Below, one piece after another: positions 1-9,150 of a stretch of DNA of 64,000 nt (its first letter is position 1; each line of letters opens with the position of its first letter). The notes below the pieces were generated by a model. It ran no database searches and was not told where the DNA came from. It was given only the letters and a program-made list of their open reading frames with translations. Source of the DNA: G963674685 sp963674685. Lineage in GTDB: Bacteria > Lernaellota > Lernaellaia > JACKCT01. The position numbers and the translations under genes are program-made. Location of the stretch: contig CAXXWT010000005.1 of assembly GCA_963674685.2 (NCBI GenBank), forward strand, positions 682,001 to 746,000, read 5' to 3'.

Positions 1-892
1 CGGCGTTGCCGTAATGCATGGCTTCGATACACGATAAAGACGTCCCTTCCCCGCAGATCGTCGGGACAACCGATATGTGGGCGTTTTGGTAAGCCTCTCC
101 CATTTTTTCCATCGGCAAATTGATCAGCGAAATGGAGCCGGCCTCGTAATCCATCCCCTTTTTGCGGAAATACTCTTTCAATTCTTCCGTCTTGTATCCG
201 TCGCCCACGGCATAGGTAAAATGCACGTTATCGTGTTTAGCCATTATCTTTTGCGCCGCATCGGTCATGAGAAAAATACCGCGCCGGTATTCGGATCGCC
301 TCGGAAAAAGTATGTTGATGCGGTCCGCCGGCTTCTGCGGCACGGGAGGCGGATTCCCGAAAACCGCGTCATCGACGAAATTCGGCACGTAGACCATTTT
401 ATCCGCATCCGAATGATCGAAAAAACGCGCACGGAACCAGTTGATGAAATTCGTGTCGACGCAAATCATCTTTTTCAAGCGTTTTGCGCTGTATTTTATC
501 TGAATTTCCGTCAATTTCACTTTCAAGAAACCGTATTCGCCGTCCCACCATATCCCGTGCTGAATCCCAAGCGAGTTTCGCCGGCAAATGGGGGCCGCCA
601 GCTCCATCGACGCGTATATGACCGGGGCTTTTTCAGGGATCAGGCGGTGGGCTTTGATATTGAAGGGGATATTTCCCCACCAGCGATGGCTGCTGGGAAT
701 CCCTACGACTCGGCTTCTTTCGGCATATTTATGTTCCCATTCCCGATGGGACTTCTGAAGGATGACGCAATCGTGGCCGCCGGCTTCCAGCATATGCACC
801 AGGTTATGGACATACCTCTGGAGTCCGCCCCGCGTCGGGCGATTTCCGTCATGGTCGAAAAATACATAAGCAACCAGATAATATGTCGCCAC
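1..892 (-). CDS. GT4-type glycosyltransferase, C-terminus cut by window edge
   Basis: Reading the minus strand leftward from 892 gives about 297 residues with no stop before the window edge. I chose the GTG at 892 because AGGGG lies five bases upstream. The N-terminus carries a glycine-rich acceptor-side motif (PTRGGLQRYVHNL), as in GT-B glycosyltransferases. Near the edge the sequence SVVPTICGEGTSLSCIEAM matches the GT4 donor-binding E-x7-E region. It probably transfers a sugar from an activated donor during surface glycan synthesis at the cytoplasmic membrane. It is co-directional with murB and a second GT4 gene. The plus-strand frame over the same bases is a shadow. Donor and acceptor cannot be inferred. 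Confidence 0.8.
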   Translation of the reverse strand, partial: MATYYLVAYVFFDHDGNRPTRGGLQRYVHNLVHMLEAGGHDCVILQKSHREWEHKYAERSRVVGIPSSHRWWGNIPFNIKAHRLIPEKAPVIYASMELAAPICRRNSLGIQHGIWWDGEYGFLKVKLTEIQIKYSAKRLKKMICVDTNFINWFRARFFDHSDADKMVYVPNFVDDAVFGNPPPVPQKPADRINILFPRRSEYRRGIFLMTDAAQKIMAKHDNVHFTYAVGDGYKTEELKEYFRKKGMDYEAGSISLINLPMEKMGEAYQNAHISVVPTICGEGTSLSCIEAMHYGNA

Positions 893-1029
893 TGTCACCC
901 CTGAAACAATGAGAACCGATCGTGAATTCGGGATCGTAAAACGCGTGTTTTATATGATCCGGCCGGCGGAATAATAGCGATTTCTCCTATCCTGTCAAAT
1001 GAAATGAATCGTTTATAAACTCGCGGTTT

Positions 1030-1977
1030 TTATGGATTATTGTTTTTTACGCGCGCAATAACTCCCGGTTTTTCCGGCAGATAGATAAGCTCGCGCTCCA
1101 GTTTAACGCCGAATTTATCCATAACCGTATCCCGGACGTGGGCCGCAACCGCCTTGACGTCCTTTTCCGTCGCCGAGCCGGTGTTGACGATAAATCCCCG
1201 ATGCAGCGGGCTGACCATGGCGCCCCCGATGCGAAATCCCCCGAGCCCCGCTTCCTGGATCAGGCGCCCCGCATAATCTCCCGGGGGTCTTTTAAAAACC
1301 GACCCGCAGTTGGGGCATTCCATGGGGAATTTACTCCAGCGCGTTTTGCGTATCTCCTCCATCTTCGCCCGGATCGCTTCAGGCTTTTCTTCCGGTCCTT
1401 TTTTGAAGCGAGCAAACAGGATCGCGCCGCCCTCATCCTTGAACACGGAATGCCTGTACCCCATGTTCAGTTGCTCGACGGACATGGTGACAATTTCTCC
1501 GGCCCTGTCGATATACCGGACATCGATGAGCCGGTCGGCAATCTGGCCGTCATTGGTCCCGGCGTTTTGCACGATGGCCCCGCCGACGGTTCCGGGAATG
1601 TCAAAAAGAAATTCGTAGCCGCCAATGGCGTTTTTACAGGCAAATTCCGCCAGGTTTTTATCGGTGACGCCCGCGCTGCATGCGATGGTTTCATCCCGCA
1701 TAAAGGGCATCAATCCATCATCGTACACGCGCAGAACCAGTCCCTCGATCCCCCGATCCGGAGCCAGAACATTCGAACCCGCGCCGAGAACCGTCAGCGG
1801 AATTTCATGGCGAATGCACGCGCGCACGGCGGCGATGATGTCCTTTTCATCCCCGGTCTGTAAAAACAACTCCGCGGGTCCGCCGATCTTGTACGTGGTC
1901 GCGTCGGCCAGTGAAACATTGCGGCGGATTGGCGCCGTGACGCTGCCCGCCAGGAGTTTTTGAAAGCTGCTTGTCAT
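1030..1977 (-). CDS. murB: UDP-N-acetylmuramate dehydrogenase MurB
   Basis: The 315-residue product reduces UDP-GlcNAc-enolpyruvate to UDP-MurNAc with NADPH and FAD in cytoplasmic peptidoglycan precursor synthesis. The FAD-binding landmarks are in order: YKIGGPAEL near residue 29, LGAGSNVL near 63, and FDIPGTVGGAIVQNAG near 125. YRHSVFK follows near 174, and GSVFKRP near 224 carries the catalytic Ser. ERELIYLPE at the C-terminus supplies the conserved Glu region. The length fits the shorter type II MurB class. A CPNC pair just before the Ser motif is unusual. Unlike many bacteria, the gene is not next to other mur or division genes but between two glycosyltransferase genes. Confidence 0.96.
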   Translation of the reverse strand: MTSSFQKLLAGSVTAPIRRNVSLADATTYKIGGPAELFLQTGDEKDIIAAVRACIRHEIPLTVLGAGSNVLAPDRGIEGLVLRVYDDGLMPFMRDETIACSAGVTDKNLAEFACKNAIGGYEFLFDIPGTVGGAIVQNAGTNDGQIADRLIDVRYIDRAGEIVTMSVEQLNMGYRHSVFKDEGGAILFARFKKGPEEKPEAIRAKMEEIRKTRWSKFPMECPNCGSVFKRPPGDYAGRLIQEAGLGGFRIGGAMVSPLHRGFIVNTGSATEKDVKAVAAHVRDTVMDKFGVKLERELIYLPEKPGVIARVKNNNP

Positions 1978-2242
1978 GGTTTGCGCGCATGTCCTTGATG
2001 ACTTAAAAGTAACGCCGGATTGTTGCAGAATGCCATGAGCTTTTCAACATGATTCGCTTATTATCGCTCTTGCCTTTGATCCTGCGATCTTAATGATTCC
2101 GTCACAACGGATATTGATTGGGAAATGAAAAGCCCGGGCAAATTTTTTGAAGATGAAATTGCGCTTGTGAATGTTGGCGCATTGCCTGGTTTTCGCCGAA
2201 TTTCAGATCACGGACGCCATCGAGGTCTGCGCGCCTTGAATC

Positions 2243-3439
2243 TTAAGCGCCGCCCGACAAAAGCGCCTCGTAAACGGACATCAATTTATCGCCCAGAGTT
2301 TTTTCATTGTATCGCGCGCGAACCGCCGCGCGTCCCTTTTCTCCGGCTTTGAACGCCTCTTCAGGATTATTCAGATAATAGGCCATCGCGTCGGCCGTGG
2401 CTTTATCATCTCCCGGCGTCGCCAGCTGGCCCGCCCCCGTATCGCGCAATATTTCCACCGGGCCTCCCGCGGCGGTCGCCACGACCGGCAGCCCGGCGGC
2501 CATCCCTTCGGCGACGACTCTTCCGAAAGCCTCCACAACCCCAAGTTTCGGATCCGCGTATTTCGAGGAATGAACCAGCAAATCCGAAGCCGCCAAAAGC
2601 GCCGGAACATCCGAGCGAACTCCCGCAAAGACAACGCGCCCTTTCAGTCCGCATTCATCGATGATCCCGTCGATTTCATGGCGCCAGTCGCCGTCTGCGC
2701 CTCCGGCCTGCAGGAGCCATACGTCTTCGGGCAAGCGCCCAACCGCCCGAACGAGAACGTCATGCCCTTTCCAGGGCGTCATGCGTCCCAATGACAAAAC
2801 CAGTCTTGCGCTTTCGGGAATTCCCAGCTTGGCGCGGATTTTCGGATCCCGCTTAACCTGATAAAGCGATGCGTTGATGGGGCTTTCGATAACGTGCATT
2901 TTCGCCGGATCAATTCCGGGAAGCGACGCCAGGCAGTCGCGCACCGCTTCGGAAATGCATGTCACGGCGCCTGCTCCCGCGGCGAATTTGATTTCCTGTC
3001 CGCCAAACCGCCGAATCATCAGCGCCGCCACGACAAGCGGAATTTTTTTTCCGTTCGCCACATCGCCGAACACCTTGTTCGGCAAATTGAGATTGTTGAT
3101 ATGCACGATATCCGGGGCAAACGACCGCAGGATTCCTGAAAATTCCGGGGCGATAGCCGATTTCAGATGATTGTAGGCAACGTATGCAAAAGGCCTGTTT
3201 AACCGGCCGGGCAAAACCGGTTTGAAAAGCGCCCCCGAAGATTTAAAAATATCAGCGAATCCGGCCCAGGCCAGGCCGCGCCGGTTGACCTCGTCGGGAA
3301 TCAGGCCGCCAAACAGTTCCGGACGGGATGCGATCAGAAATGCCTCGTGTTTCATACTCACGACATGCGTGATCTGATAAGCCAGATGGGGTACAGAGCC
3401 CCCCATGCCCGGGCTGTTGTCCACAAAAAGTATTCTCAT
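2243..3439 (-). CDS. GT4 family glycosyltransferase
   Basis: About 398 residues from the ATG at 3439 (MRILFVDN); a TTG five codons upstream at 3454 is the alternative. The GT-B fold is shown by the N-terminal GMGGSVPHLAYQ loop, the mid-protein SLGRMTPWKGHDVLVRAV that opens the donor domain, and the C-terminal EAFGRVVAEGMAAGLPVV followed by GGPVEIL, the nucleotide-sugar binding signature of GT4. It likely extends a surface polysaccharide. It has the same direction as murB and the partial GT4 gene, with 265 bases of non-coding sequence between it and murB. It is divergent from the DUF362-ferredoxin gene with only about 100 bases between start codons. Confidence 0.88.
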   Translation of the reverse strand: MRILFVDNSPGMGGSVPHLAYQITHVVSMKHEAFLIASRPELFGGLIPDEVNRRGLAWAGFADIFKSSGALFKPVLPGRLNRPFAYVAYNHLKSAIAPEFSGILRSFAPDIVHINNLNLPNKVFGDVANGKKIPLVVAALMIRRFGGQEIKFAAGAGAVTCISEAVRDCLASLPGIDPAKMHVIESPINASLYQVKRDPKIRAKLGIPESARLVLSLGRMTPWKGHDVLVRAVGRLPEDVWLLQAGGADGDWRHEIDGIIDECGLKGRVVFAGVRSDVPALLAASDLLVHSSKYADPKLGVVEAFGRVVAEGMAAGLPVVATAAGGPVEILRDTGAGQLATPGDDKATADAMAYYLNNPEEAFKAGEKGRAAVRARYNEKTLGDKLMSVYEALLSGGA

Positions 3440-3541
3440 TTTTTTCGAAAGCAAACGTTGTAAAAGCGCACCTTGACCGCAATGCTGCCTTCGTTCATGG
3501 TTTTCGTCAACGAATTTGGTTTTTTATGTTTGGAGAAAACA

Positions 3542-4699
3542 ATGACGGCGACAGTGGCGATCAGGCAATGCGGGCAGTATGAAAACGAAATTGTTCAGGA
3601 TGCCGTGAACGAAGCGGTCAATGCCGCATGCGATCCGAAAATACTTATTTCCGGGAAAAGCGTTCTTATCAAAATCAACCTTCTGATGAACGTCGGTCCC
3701 GACCGGGCCATATGCACGCATCCCGCCGTGATCCGGGCTTTGATTCGCCTTTGCAAGGAATCGGGAGCGAAATCGGTCCGCGTGGGGGACATGCCGGGAA
3801 TCAACCTGACCGACAAGCCCGAGGAAGCTTTCGAAGCCAGCGGCGCCGCCGAGGTCTGCCGACAGGAAGGCGCGAAGATCGCTCCTTTCAGCCGCAAAGG
3901 ATACCGGGAAGTCGAAGTGAAAAACCATCGCCGGATGCGGACGTTGAACGTGGCCAAAGATGTCCTGGACGCCGACGTGGTCATCGACGCTCCCAAGCTC
4001 AAGTTCCATATCCAGGCTCTGTACACCGGCGCCATCAAAAACTGGTTCGGCGCGATTACAAATGCCGACCGCAGAACCAGTCATCATTTCAGCCGCCTGG
4101 AGCCGTTTTCCGAAAGCCTCGTGGATATTTTCAGCACCCGCGTCCCGGATTTGACGGTGATGGACGCGATCATCGGCATGGAAGGCAGAGGCCCCAGCGA
4201 AGGCAAACCGAAAAAACTGGGGCTGATCCTCGCATCCACCGACGCCGTAGCCGTGGACGCGACGGCTCTGGAGTGCGTGGACTGGTCGGCGGATCAGATC
4301 CCTCATGTCCGCCGCGCCGGGGAAGACGGCCTGGGCGAAGCGGATTTTTCCAAGATCACCGTTGACGGGCCGTCGATTTCGGAAGTCAGAATCCCCTTCG
4401 AAAGACCGCCGCGCTCCGCCGTGAATCCGCCGAAATGGCTGGTTAAAATATTCTTCCTTTTTTACAGCATGCGCCCGAAAATCCTCGTGGAGAAATGCGA
4501 AGTATGCGGCGCCTGCGAAAAGATGTGCCCGGCAAGCGCGATTCACCTGGAAGAAAAATTCGCTGTGATCGACTACGGAAAATGCATCGAGTGTTTCTGC
4601 TGCCACGAAGCCTGCCCCCACGGCGCCGTCGGCGAGGACATGTCCCTGCTTTACCGCCTCCACCGCCGATACGAGCAATGGCGGATAAAAAGGAATTAA
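3542..4699 (+). CDS. DUF362 domain protein with C-terminal 2x[4Fe-4S] ferredoxin
   Basis: 385 residues from ATG 3542, which has GGAG six bases upstream; the open frame extends 23 codons further with no ribosome site. The DUF362 part includes KSVLIKINLLMNVGP, VGDMPGIN and DAPKLKFHIQALYTGAIKNWFG. Residues 318-363 hold two CxxCxxCxxxCP clusters (CEVCGACEKMCP and CIECFCCHEACP), which should bind two [4Fe-4S] clusters. Proteins of this layout are thought to be cytoplasmic iron-sulfur electron carriers, but the reaction is unknown. The gene stands alone, so context gives no pathway. Confidence 0.88.
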   Translation: MTATVAIRQCGQYENEIVQDAVNEAVNAACDPKILISGKSVLIKINLLMNVGPDRAICTHPAVIRALIRLCKESGAKSVRVGDMPGINLTDKPEEAFEASGAAEVCRQEGAKIAPFSRKGYREVEVKNHRRMRTLNVAKDVLDADVVIDAPKLKFHIQALYTGAIKNWFGAITNADRRTSHHFSRLEPFSESLVDIFSTRVPDLTVMDAIIGMEGRGPSEGKPKKLGLILASTDAVAVDATALECVDWSADQIPHVRRAGEDGLGEADFSKITVDGPSISEVRIPFERPPRSAVNPPKWLVKIFFLFYSMRPKILVEKCEVCGACEKMCPASAIHLEEKFAVIDYGKCIECFCCHEACPHGAVGEDMSLLYRLHRRYEQWRIKRN

Positions 4700-5164
4700 T
4701 CCGTCCAAGTCGAAATGTTTGACGCCACCCGCTGTAAACTTGCTCAATCGCTTGGCAGTGGGTCAGCCTGCGAAATCATTTACATTTCGAACAAGTGGCG
4801 ACACTGTCATTTCGAGCGAGTCCGTCAGGACTTGCCTGAGAAATCCCTTCAATGAGGTGTCCATTTACCTGGCAGCTAACGCTGACCGGCTAATATTGTG
4901 TCGCCCTTTGGGCTGGTTTTAAGCCCATGCGGGCAGGCACAGAAGTCTGCCCCTACTCATCCTTCCTATTTCCTCCTTCATCCTTCATCCTTATGCCTCA
5001 GGCTTGTGGCTGCTGACCAGCCGGCAGATTATCTGTTGACATGACCAGCCAAATTTCGCACAATTTCATCCATGAAAAATGACTTAAAGGCCATCACAGG
5101 ACTGGGAAAATTTCCTTAATCACCTGACAACATCTTAAAACGTGTGAATGAAGGGAATGCCGTT
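4700..5164. other. Intergenic spacer with a degenerate dispersed repeat
   Basis: No convincing gene. Bases about 4805-4860 contain a decayed copy of the TGTCATTCCGAG...AATCCCTTCAATGAGG repeat that occurs as an inverted pair at 22082-22217. The rest is low-complexity CATCCTTC-type sequence and the leader of the beta-helix gene. Confidence 0.6.
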
Positions 5165-7675
5165 ATGAAATACTTAACCATCGCTTTTGTTTTCATACTT
5201 TTCGCCGCGTCCTCCTTCGCCCAGGGAATTCCACCCGCGACTCTATACGTCGCACCGGGCGGAGACGACATGGGCGAAGGCGCAATGGACGCCCCCCTTG
5301 CCACGCCCGCCGGCGCCAAAACCGAGGTTTTCAAACTCATCGCCGCGGGCCTGACCGGCGACGTTCTGGTTTTTTTCCGGGAAGGCGAATATTTCTTCGA
5401 TGACGAACTCGTATTCGGCGCCGAGGATTCCGGCACGGCGGACTACCACATCACGTACATGGCTTATCCCGGGGAGTCCGTCACCTTCCACGGCGGCGTC
5501 GAAATCGATGCCGCGTGGTTTGCGCCGGTGGAAGACCAAAATATCCTGGACCGCCTGCCGTCGGAAACCCGCGACCAGGTGCTTGTCGCCGATCTCGACG
5601 CGCACGGCATGGACGTGTATCCCGCCCTGAACCGCCACGGATTCACCTTTTACGAAGGGCCCTTCGACGACCGCAACCCCCCCGCCGGGATGGAGCTCTT
5701 TTTCGACGGCCGGCCCATGCAGCTCGGCCGGTGGCCCAACGAGGGCTTTTCGAAAGTCGCCGGCGTTCCCGACGGTGAGGAAGGGATGCGCTTTCAATAT
5801 TCCGGCGACCGTCCCGAGCGATGGACCGAGGCGACGGACGTCTGGTTTTACGGCTATTGGTCCGCCTTCTGGGCCGACTGCTACTTTCCGGCGGAGGATA
5901 TCGACACGGCGACGAAAACGGTCACGATCCGCCCGATCAGCCCCGCCGAAACAGAGATTTGGGGATGGGATGAGGACAAAGCCAACGGAAGCTACGGCAT
6001 CGCCCGAAAGCGGCCTTATTACGCTCTGAATCTTCTGGAAGAAATCGACATGCCCGGCGAATACTATATCGACCGAGACGCCGGGAAACTCTATTTCTAC
6101 CCGCCCGCGGACATAGCTTCCGGCCGCATATTCCTCTCGATGACCGAGAAGCTGATGGTGCTGCGCGACGCCTCCCACATCACCTTTCAAAACATTGCCT
6201 TCGCTTACGCGCGCGGCGACATGGTCAGCGTTTTCGGCGGTGAGGATGTGCAGTTTCGGCAGTGCGCTTTTTATGGCGGCGGCTCTCACGCCCTGGCGGT
6301 GGAAGGCTGGTCGAACGTCATCGAGGGAAATCATTTTCGGGACATCGGCGACAGCGTCATCGGCGTCGAAGGCGGCGACCGTGACAATCTCATCCCCGGC
6401 GAAAACAGCGTTGCCAATAATCACATCCACGATTACGCCCGCACGTCCCGCATGGGGACCATGGCGGCCTGGATCGAAGGCGTCGGCAACGACGTCAGCC
6501 ACAACCTCATCCACGACGCGGCGCACATGGCCATGCGCTACTGGGGCAACGATCACCTGATCAGCTACAATGAGATTTACAACGTCTGCGCGCAGGCCGA
6601 CGACGCGGGCGCCATCTACACGGGACGCGATTACACGACCCGGGGCACTTTGATCAAGCACAATTTCATCCACGACATTCAAAGCAGCCTCAATCCGGTT
6701 CTTTACGGGGATCTGCTCAAAGAGGACGTTCACGGCATCTACTTCGACGACGCCGCCAGCGCCACCACCGCCGAGGGCAATATCCTCTACAATATTCAGG
6801 GCGTGGACATCATGATCGGCGGCGGGCGGGACAATCTGGCCCTGCACAACATCCTGGGACAAGGCCGAGCCGCCTTTTTCATCGACCGGCGGATGATGGA
6901 CATGACCATGCAGGACAGTTACCGCGAGCGCCTCATCGGCAAGATGGAGGATAAAAACTACACCGAGCCGCCCTGGAGCGATCATTACCCGCTATTAGCC
7001 GCGATGTTCGACGGCGATACGCCCTTCGAGCCGGAAAACAACCGGCTTTGGGGAAATCTCGCCCACGATCACAACTTCTGGCTCCAATGCGGGCACTGGG
7101 GAAGCAGCATCTCCGAGTGGCTCCTGGGCGTCCCCTGCTCGTTTCCCGACCAGCAGGACAACATCGAGCGCTGCCCCGACCCGCGCTACATCGATGAAGC
7201 CGGCCGTTACATGCAACTGACGCCCGATTCGCCGGCGTACACGATTCCCGGATTCGAGACGATTCCCTTCGGCGAAATCGGCCTGGCCCCGCAGGCGCCG
7301 ATTCTTTATATCGCCGACGCGCAGGTTTCGGATGAAGGAGGCGTCATCGAAGCCGCCGGGCATTGCGAGCCCTGGGCGCGCATCGTCACCGCGCGCTTTG
7401 GCGGGCGGGACGTCAAATCGTTTTTGAGCGTGGCCGAAAACGGCGCGATATCCGGAACCTTTTCGCTGGATGAGTTTTACGAGTCGCCGACCAGGCTTGC
7501 CGTGGTCGTCGCGGGTCCCAAAGGACCGCGCTCCGAGACAGGTTATTCCGAGGAAATCGAAGTGCCCGTCAACGTATCCGACGATGAGGATGATGATGCC
7601 GACGGCGGGAGCGACGACGATGACCCTTCGACAAGCTCAGGGCAGGCTGAAGATGACGGGGCGTGCGGCTGCTGA
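5165..7675 (+). CDS. Secreted right-handed beta-helix protein with acidic Cys-Gly-Cys tail
   Basis: 836 residues from ATG 5165, with AAGGGA upstream; a GTG at 5144 would give an implausible pre-sequence. Residues 1-20 form a Sec signal peptide ending SSFAQ. The body has a pectate-lyase-like parallel beta-helix pattern: LYVAPGGDD near the start, repeated NNHIHDY, HNLIHD, YNEIYN and HNFIHD rungs in the middle, and a DRDAGKLYFYPP strand typical of polysaccharide-degrading beta-helix proteins. The enzyme class cannot be assigned. After a short beta domain the chain becomes Asp-rich and ends GACGC, like the tails of the proteins encoded at 43-52 kb. A 27-bp palindromic repeat lies inside this tail (7624-7650). 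Confidence 0.85.
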   Translation: MKYLTIAFVFILFAASSFAQGIPPATLYVAPGGDDMGEGAMDAPLATPAGAKTEVFKLIAAGLTGDVLVFFREGEYFFDDELVFGAEDSGTADYHITYMAYPGESVTFHGGVEIDAAWFAPVEDQNILDRLPSETRDQVLVADLDAHGMDVYPALNRHGFTFYEGPFDDRNPPAGMELFFDGRPMQLGRWPNEGFSKVAGVPDGEEGMRFQYSGDRPERWTEATDVWFYGYWSAFWADCYFPAEDIDTATKTVTIRPISPAETEIWGWDEDKANGSYGIARKRPYYALNLLEEIDMPGEYYIDRDAGKLYFYPPADIASGRIFLSMTEKLMVLRDASHITFQNIAFAYARGDMVSVFGGEDVQFRQCAFYGGGSHALAVEGWSNVIEGNHFRDIGDSVIGVEGGDRDNLIPGENSVANNHIHDYARTSRMGTMAAWIEGVGNDVSHNLIHDAAHMAMRYWGNDHLISYNEIYNVCAQADDAGAIYTGRDYTTRGTLIKHNFIHDIQSSLNPVLYGDLLKEDVHGIYFDDAASATTAEGNILYNIQGVDIMIGGGRDNLALHNILGQGRAAFFIDRRMMDMTMQDSYRERLIGKMEDKNYTEPPWSDHYPLLAAMFDGDTPFEPENNRLWGNLAHDHNFWLQCGHWGSSISEWLLGVPCSFPDQQDNIERCPDPRYIDEAGRYMQLTPDSPAYTIPGFETIPFGEIGLAPQAPILYIADAQVSDEGGVIEAAGHCEPWARIVTARFGGRDVKSFLSVAENGAISGTFSLDEFYESPTRLAVVVAGPKGPRSETGYSEEIEVPVNVSDDEDDDADGGSDDDDPSTSSGQAEDDGACGC
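7624..7650. repeat. Dispersed palindromic repeat inside a coding sequence
   Basis: The bases CCTTCGACAAGCTCAGG plus GCAGGC match a short repeat that I know from many environmental bacterial genomes. Here it is read in frame as DPSTSSGQAE and interrupts the Asp-rich tail of the beta-helix protein without breaking the frame. Confidence 0.7.
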
Positions 7676-7718
7676 AGTAGTGAATAGTGGCCAGTGGTTA
7701 GTGGCCAGTGATTTAAAA

Positions 7719-7776
7719 CAGAGCCGCGCACGGCAAATTCGCCTGAGTTGTAACGAAGGCGAATGAGTAAGCGGGT
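7719..7776 (+). repeat. R1 hairpin repeat, copy A
   Basis: 58-bp unit with conserved ends CAGAGCCGCGCACGGC and GAGTAAGCGGGT. Its central stem is ATTCGCC/GGCGAAT around a 13-base loop. It is followed by a GC-rich hairpin (GGCGCCCCCGCC) at about 7808-7822. Confidence 0.8.
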
Positions 7777-7848
7777 AGATATCGACCCTGTAGACGCGTG
7801 TGGCACAGGCGCCCCCGCCTGTGCGAGCCCGCAGGGCGAAACAAACAA

Positions 7849-7906
7849 AAGCCGCGCACGGCAGATTCGCCTAAAAGCGTCAGCGAAGGCGAATGAGTAA
7901 GCGGGT
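7849..7906 (+). repeat. R1 hairpin repeat, copy B (left half of a composite)
   Basis: Same conserved ends as copy A, with stem ATTCGCC/GGCGAAT and a different loop. With copy C in the opposite orientation it bounds a 200-bp unit (7849-8048) whose 83-bp middle resembles the middle of 18223-18410. Confidence 0.8.
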
Positions 7907-7989
7907 CATGCATCGATAATCGAAATGATCACGCCGTTGCATGCGCGGTTTTGTTTTCAAAATAAAATCTTATTGCCGATTCGTGGCAC

Positions 7990-8048
7990 ACCCGCTCATT
8001 ATCGCATCTTCGCTAACGCAAAGATGCGATTGGCCATTCGCGGCTCTG
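7990..8048 (-). repeat. R1 hairpin repeat, copy C (right half of a composite)
   Basis: Reverse-oriented unit ending in CGCGGCTCTG. Its central stem is CGCATCTT/AAGATGCG, different in sequence from copies A and B but still fully paired. Confidence 0.8.
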
Positions 8049-8089
8049 TTTCGGGCGATCCCGCATGCCAAGGTCAGCCGTTTTGGTTT

Positions 8090-8265
8090 GCGATTGCGAA
8101 TGAGTAAGCGGGTGGATATCGGCCCTGCAACCAAATGTGGGTGTAAGACATTCCTTTCACACCCGAGGGCGGGTGTGCCACACATGACGTGCCCGGGCGA
8201 AAGGTGCATGGCTTCGGCCCTGCAAACGTGTGTGGCGCATCGCGGCCTGCCGGCCGCAACCAAAG
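8090..8265 (+). repeat. Partial R1 end followed by a long R2 repeat
   Basis: Bases 8090-8113 are only the 3' end of an R1 unit (GAATGAGTAAGCGGGT). The following ~130 bp (GGCCCTGCAACCAAATG, then CACACCCGAGGGCGGGTGTG, then CCTGCAAACGTGTGTGGC) recur almost unchanged at 55395-55510. The open frames here are repeat artefacts. Confidence 0.75.
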
Positions 8266-8291
8266 TAGGATATAGGCGACATTCCGAATTG

Positions 8292-8382
8292 AGCCTGCTT
8301 TAGCAGGCTAAGGAGACATAGCCCATAGCGTGAGCTATGGCTAAAGGCATCAACAATATTAACAAAACCCGCGAAGCGGGCG
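8292..8382. other. Three consecutive small hairpins downstream of the intron
   Basis: Perfect stems AGCCTGCT/AGCAGGCT (8292-8309), TAGC..CATAGC/GCTATG..GCTA (about 8319-8343) and CCCGC/GCGGG (8368-8380) follow one another. There is no coding potential. They may be further dispersed repeats or a structured transcript end. Confidence 0.5.
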
Positions 8383-8447
8383 ACGGATATGGCGTGAGAA
8401 AATAATCGTGACGCCGCGCAAAGATTTCTACGATGAGTAGTATTATC

Positions 8448-9149
8448 ATCGGGTAGGAGGCGGGGTTGCCCCCGCCGTCCTCCCACACCACCGTACGTAC
8501 GGTTCCGTGTACGGCGGTTCATGTTCCGCATGCAAGTCTATGATGCTCTTCGATCAGGCTTACGAGTCCCATTCGTCGCCACTGCGCGGTCGGCACGGCC
8601 TGGTTCATGTGACTGGCTCCGGCGTTCCACCAGGGGCCACGGCCGTTGAAAGCCGATTTCCTGGCTCTTTCCGTTGACAGTCCACGTCGGCAAAGTTCTT
8701 TGAAACGGATTTTGGATCGCTTCCACTGCCGCCATAATATACAGCGTAGTTTACGGCGTATCCATTGATCCAGAACCGTGGGAATGCCCAGCATCCGCGT
8801 CCCCTTCCCGCCCGGCTTGGGAATTTCCACCCGCAGGACGGCTTGGGGAACATAGCTTCCGTTGAGCAGTTCCTCCCGATGGCGCGACCAGTGCTCTTGG
8901 CAGTAGCTCCAAAGGGCGTCCACGGTGAGACCGTCAACCCCCGGCGCTCCGCCGTTGCGTTTCACGCGCCGATACGCTGCGATGAGATTCTCGCGACGCA
9001 GTACCTGATCCATGAGCGTCATCGTCCCGTCGCCGACAGAATCGGATTGTGCCGCGCGCGTTTGACGCAGGTATCGGACTTTGAAGATAATGGCCTTCTC
9101 ATCCGTAGGGGACTTCAACCCCAAAGTGAGTGCGCCCTGCCGGGCGCAC
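8448..9149 (-). mobile_element. Internally deleted group IIC intron remnant (about 0.7 kb)
   Basis: Both intron ends are visible on the minus strand. The 5' end is GTGCGCCCGGC at 9149, folding with AGGGCGCAC. The 3' end is CCCGAT at 8448. Domain V lies at 8520-8487: a 10-bp stem ACCGCCGTAC/GTACGGTGGT under a GAAC-capped upper stem. Domain VI follows with a GGCGGGG/CCCCGCC hairpin and a bulged A seven bases from the 3' end, the expected branch point. Only about 130 bases separate the 5' end from the reverse-transcriptase reading frame, so most of domains I-III is missing, and the RT core is also deleted. Full-length relatives are usually near 2 kb. The element sits directly behind an intrinsic terminator, the known target preference of class C introns. 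Confidence 0.85.
8519..9124 (-). pseudogene. Group II intron reverse transcriptase/maturase, in-frame internal deletion
   Basis: The open frame encodes 201 residues. From MTLMDQVLRREN (residue 35, codon at 9022) it follows the RT N-terminus (GAPGVDGLTVD, VEIPKPGGKGTRMLGIPTVLD). It then jumps straight into the C-terminal maturase region (WIRRKLRCILWRQWKR, GPWWNAGASHMN, LGLVSLIEEHHRL). The catalytic RT blocks, including the YADD active site, are absent. The junction lies at an L-D-x-W-I-like sequence that probably occurred on both sides. The stop codon abuts domain V, as in intact class C introns. No reverse transcription is possible; a residual RNA-binding role is conceivable but unsupported. 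Confidence 0.85.
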
Positions 9150-9150
9150 C

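Noticed and set aside
77..904. 275-codon plus-strand frame at the window start
   Set aside because: The minus strand reads as a glycosyltransferase with clear motifs; the plus translation matches nothing.
7719..8048. Integron attC sites
   Set aside because: R1 units have conserved outer ends and a variable hairpin, but no RYYYAAC/GTTRRRY core sites, no integrase and no cassettes between them.
7700..8531. Several 60-120-codon frames in the repeat islands (also near 18.1-18.5 and 55.1-55.6 kb)
   Set aside because: They are translations of R1/R2 hairpin repeats, recur in several phases, and lack ribosome sites or domain similarity.
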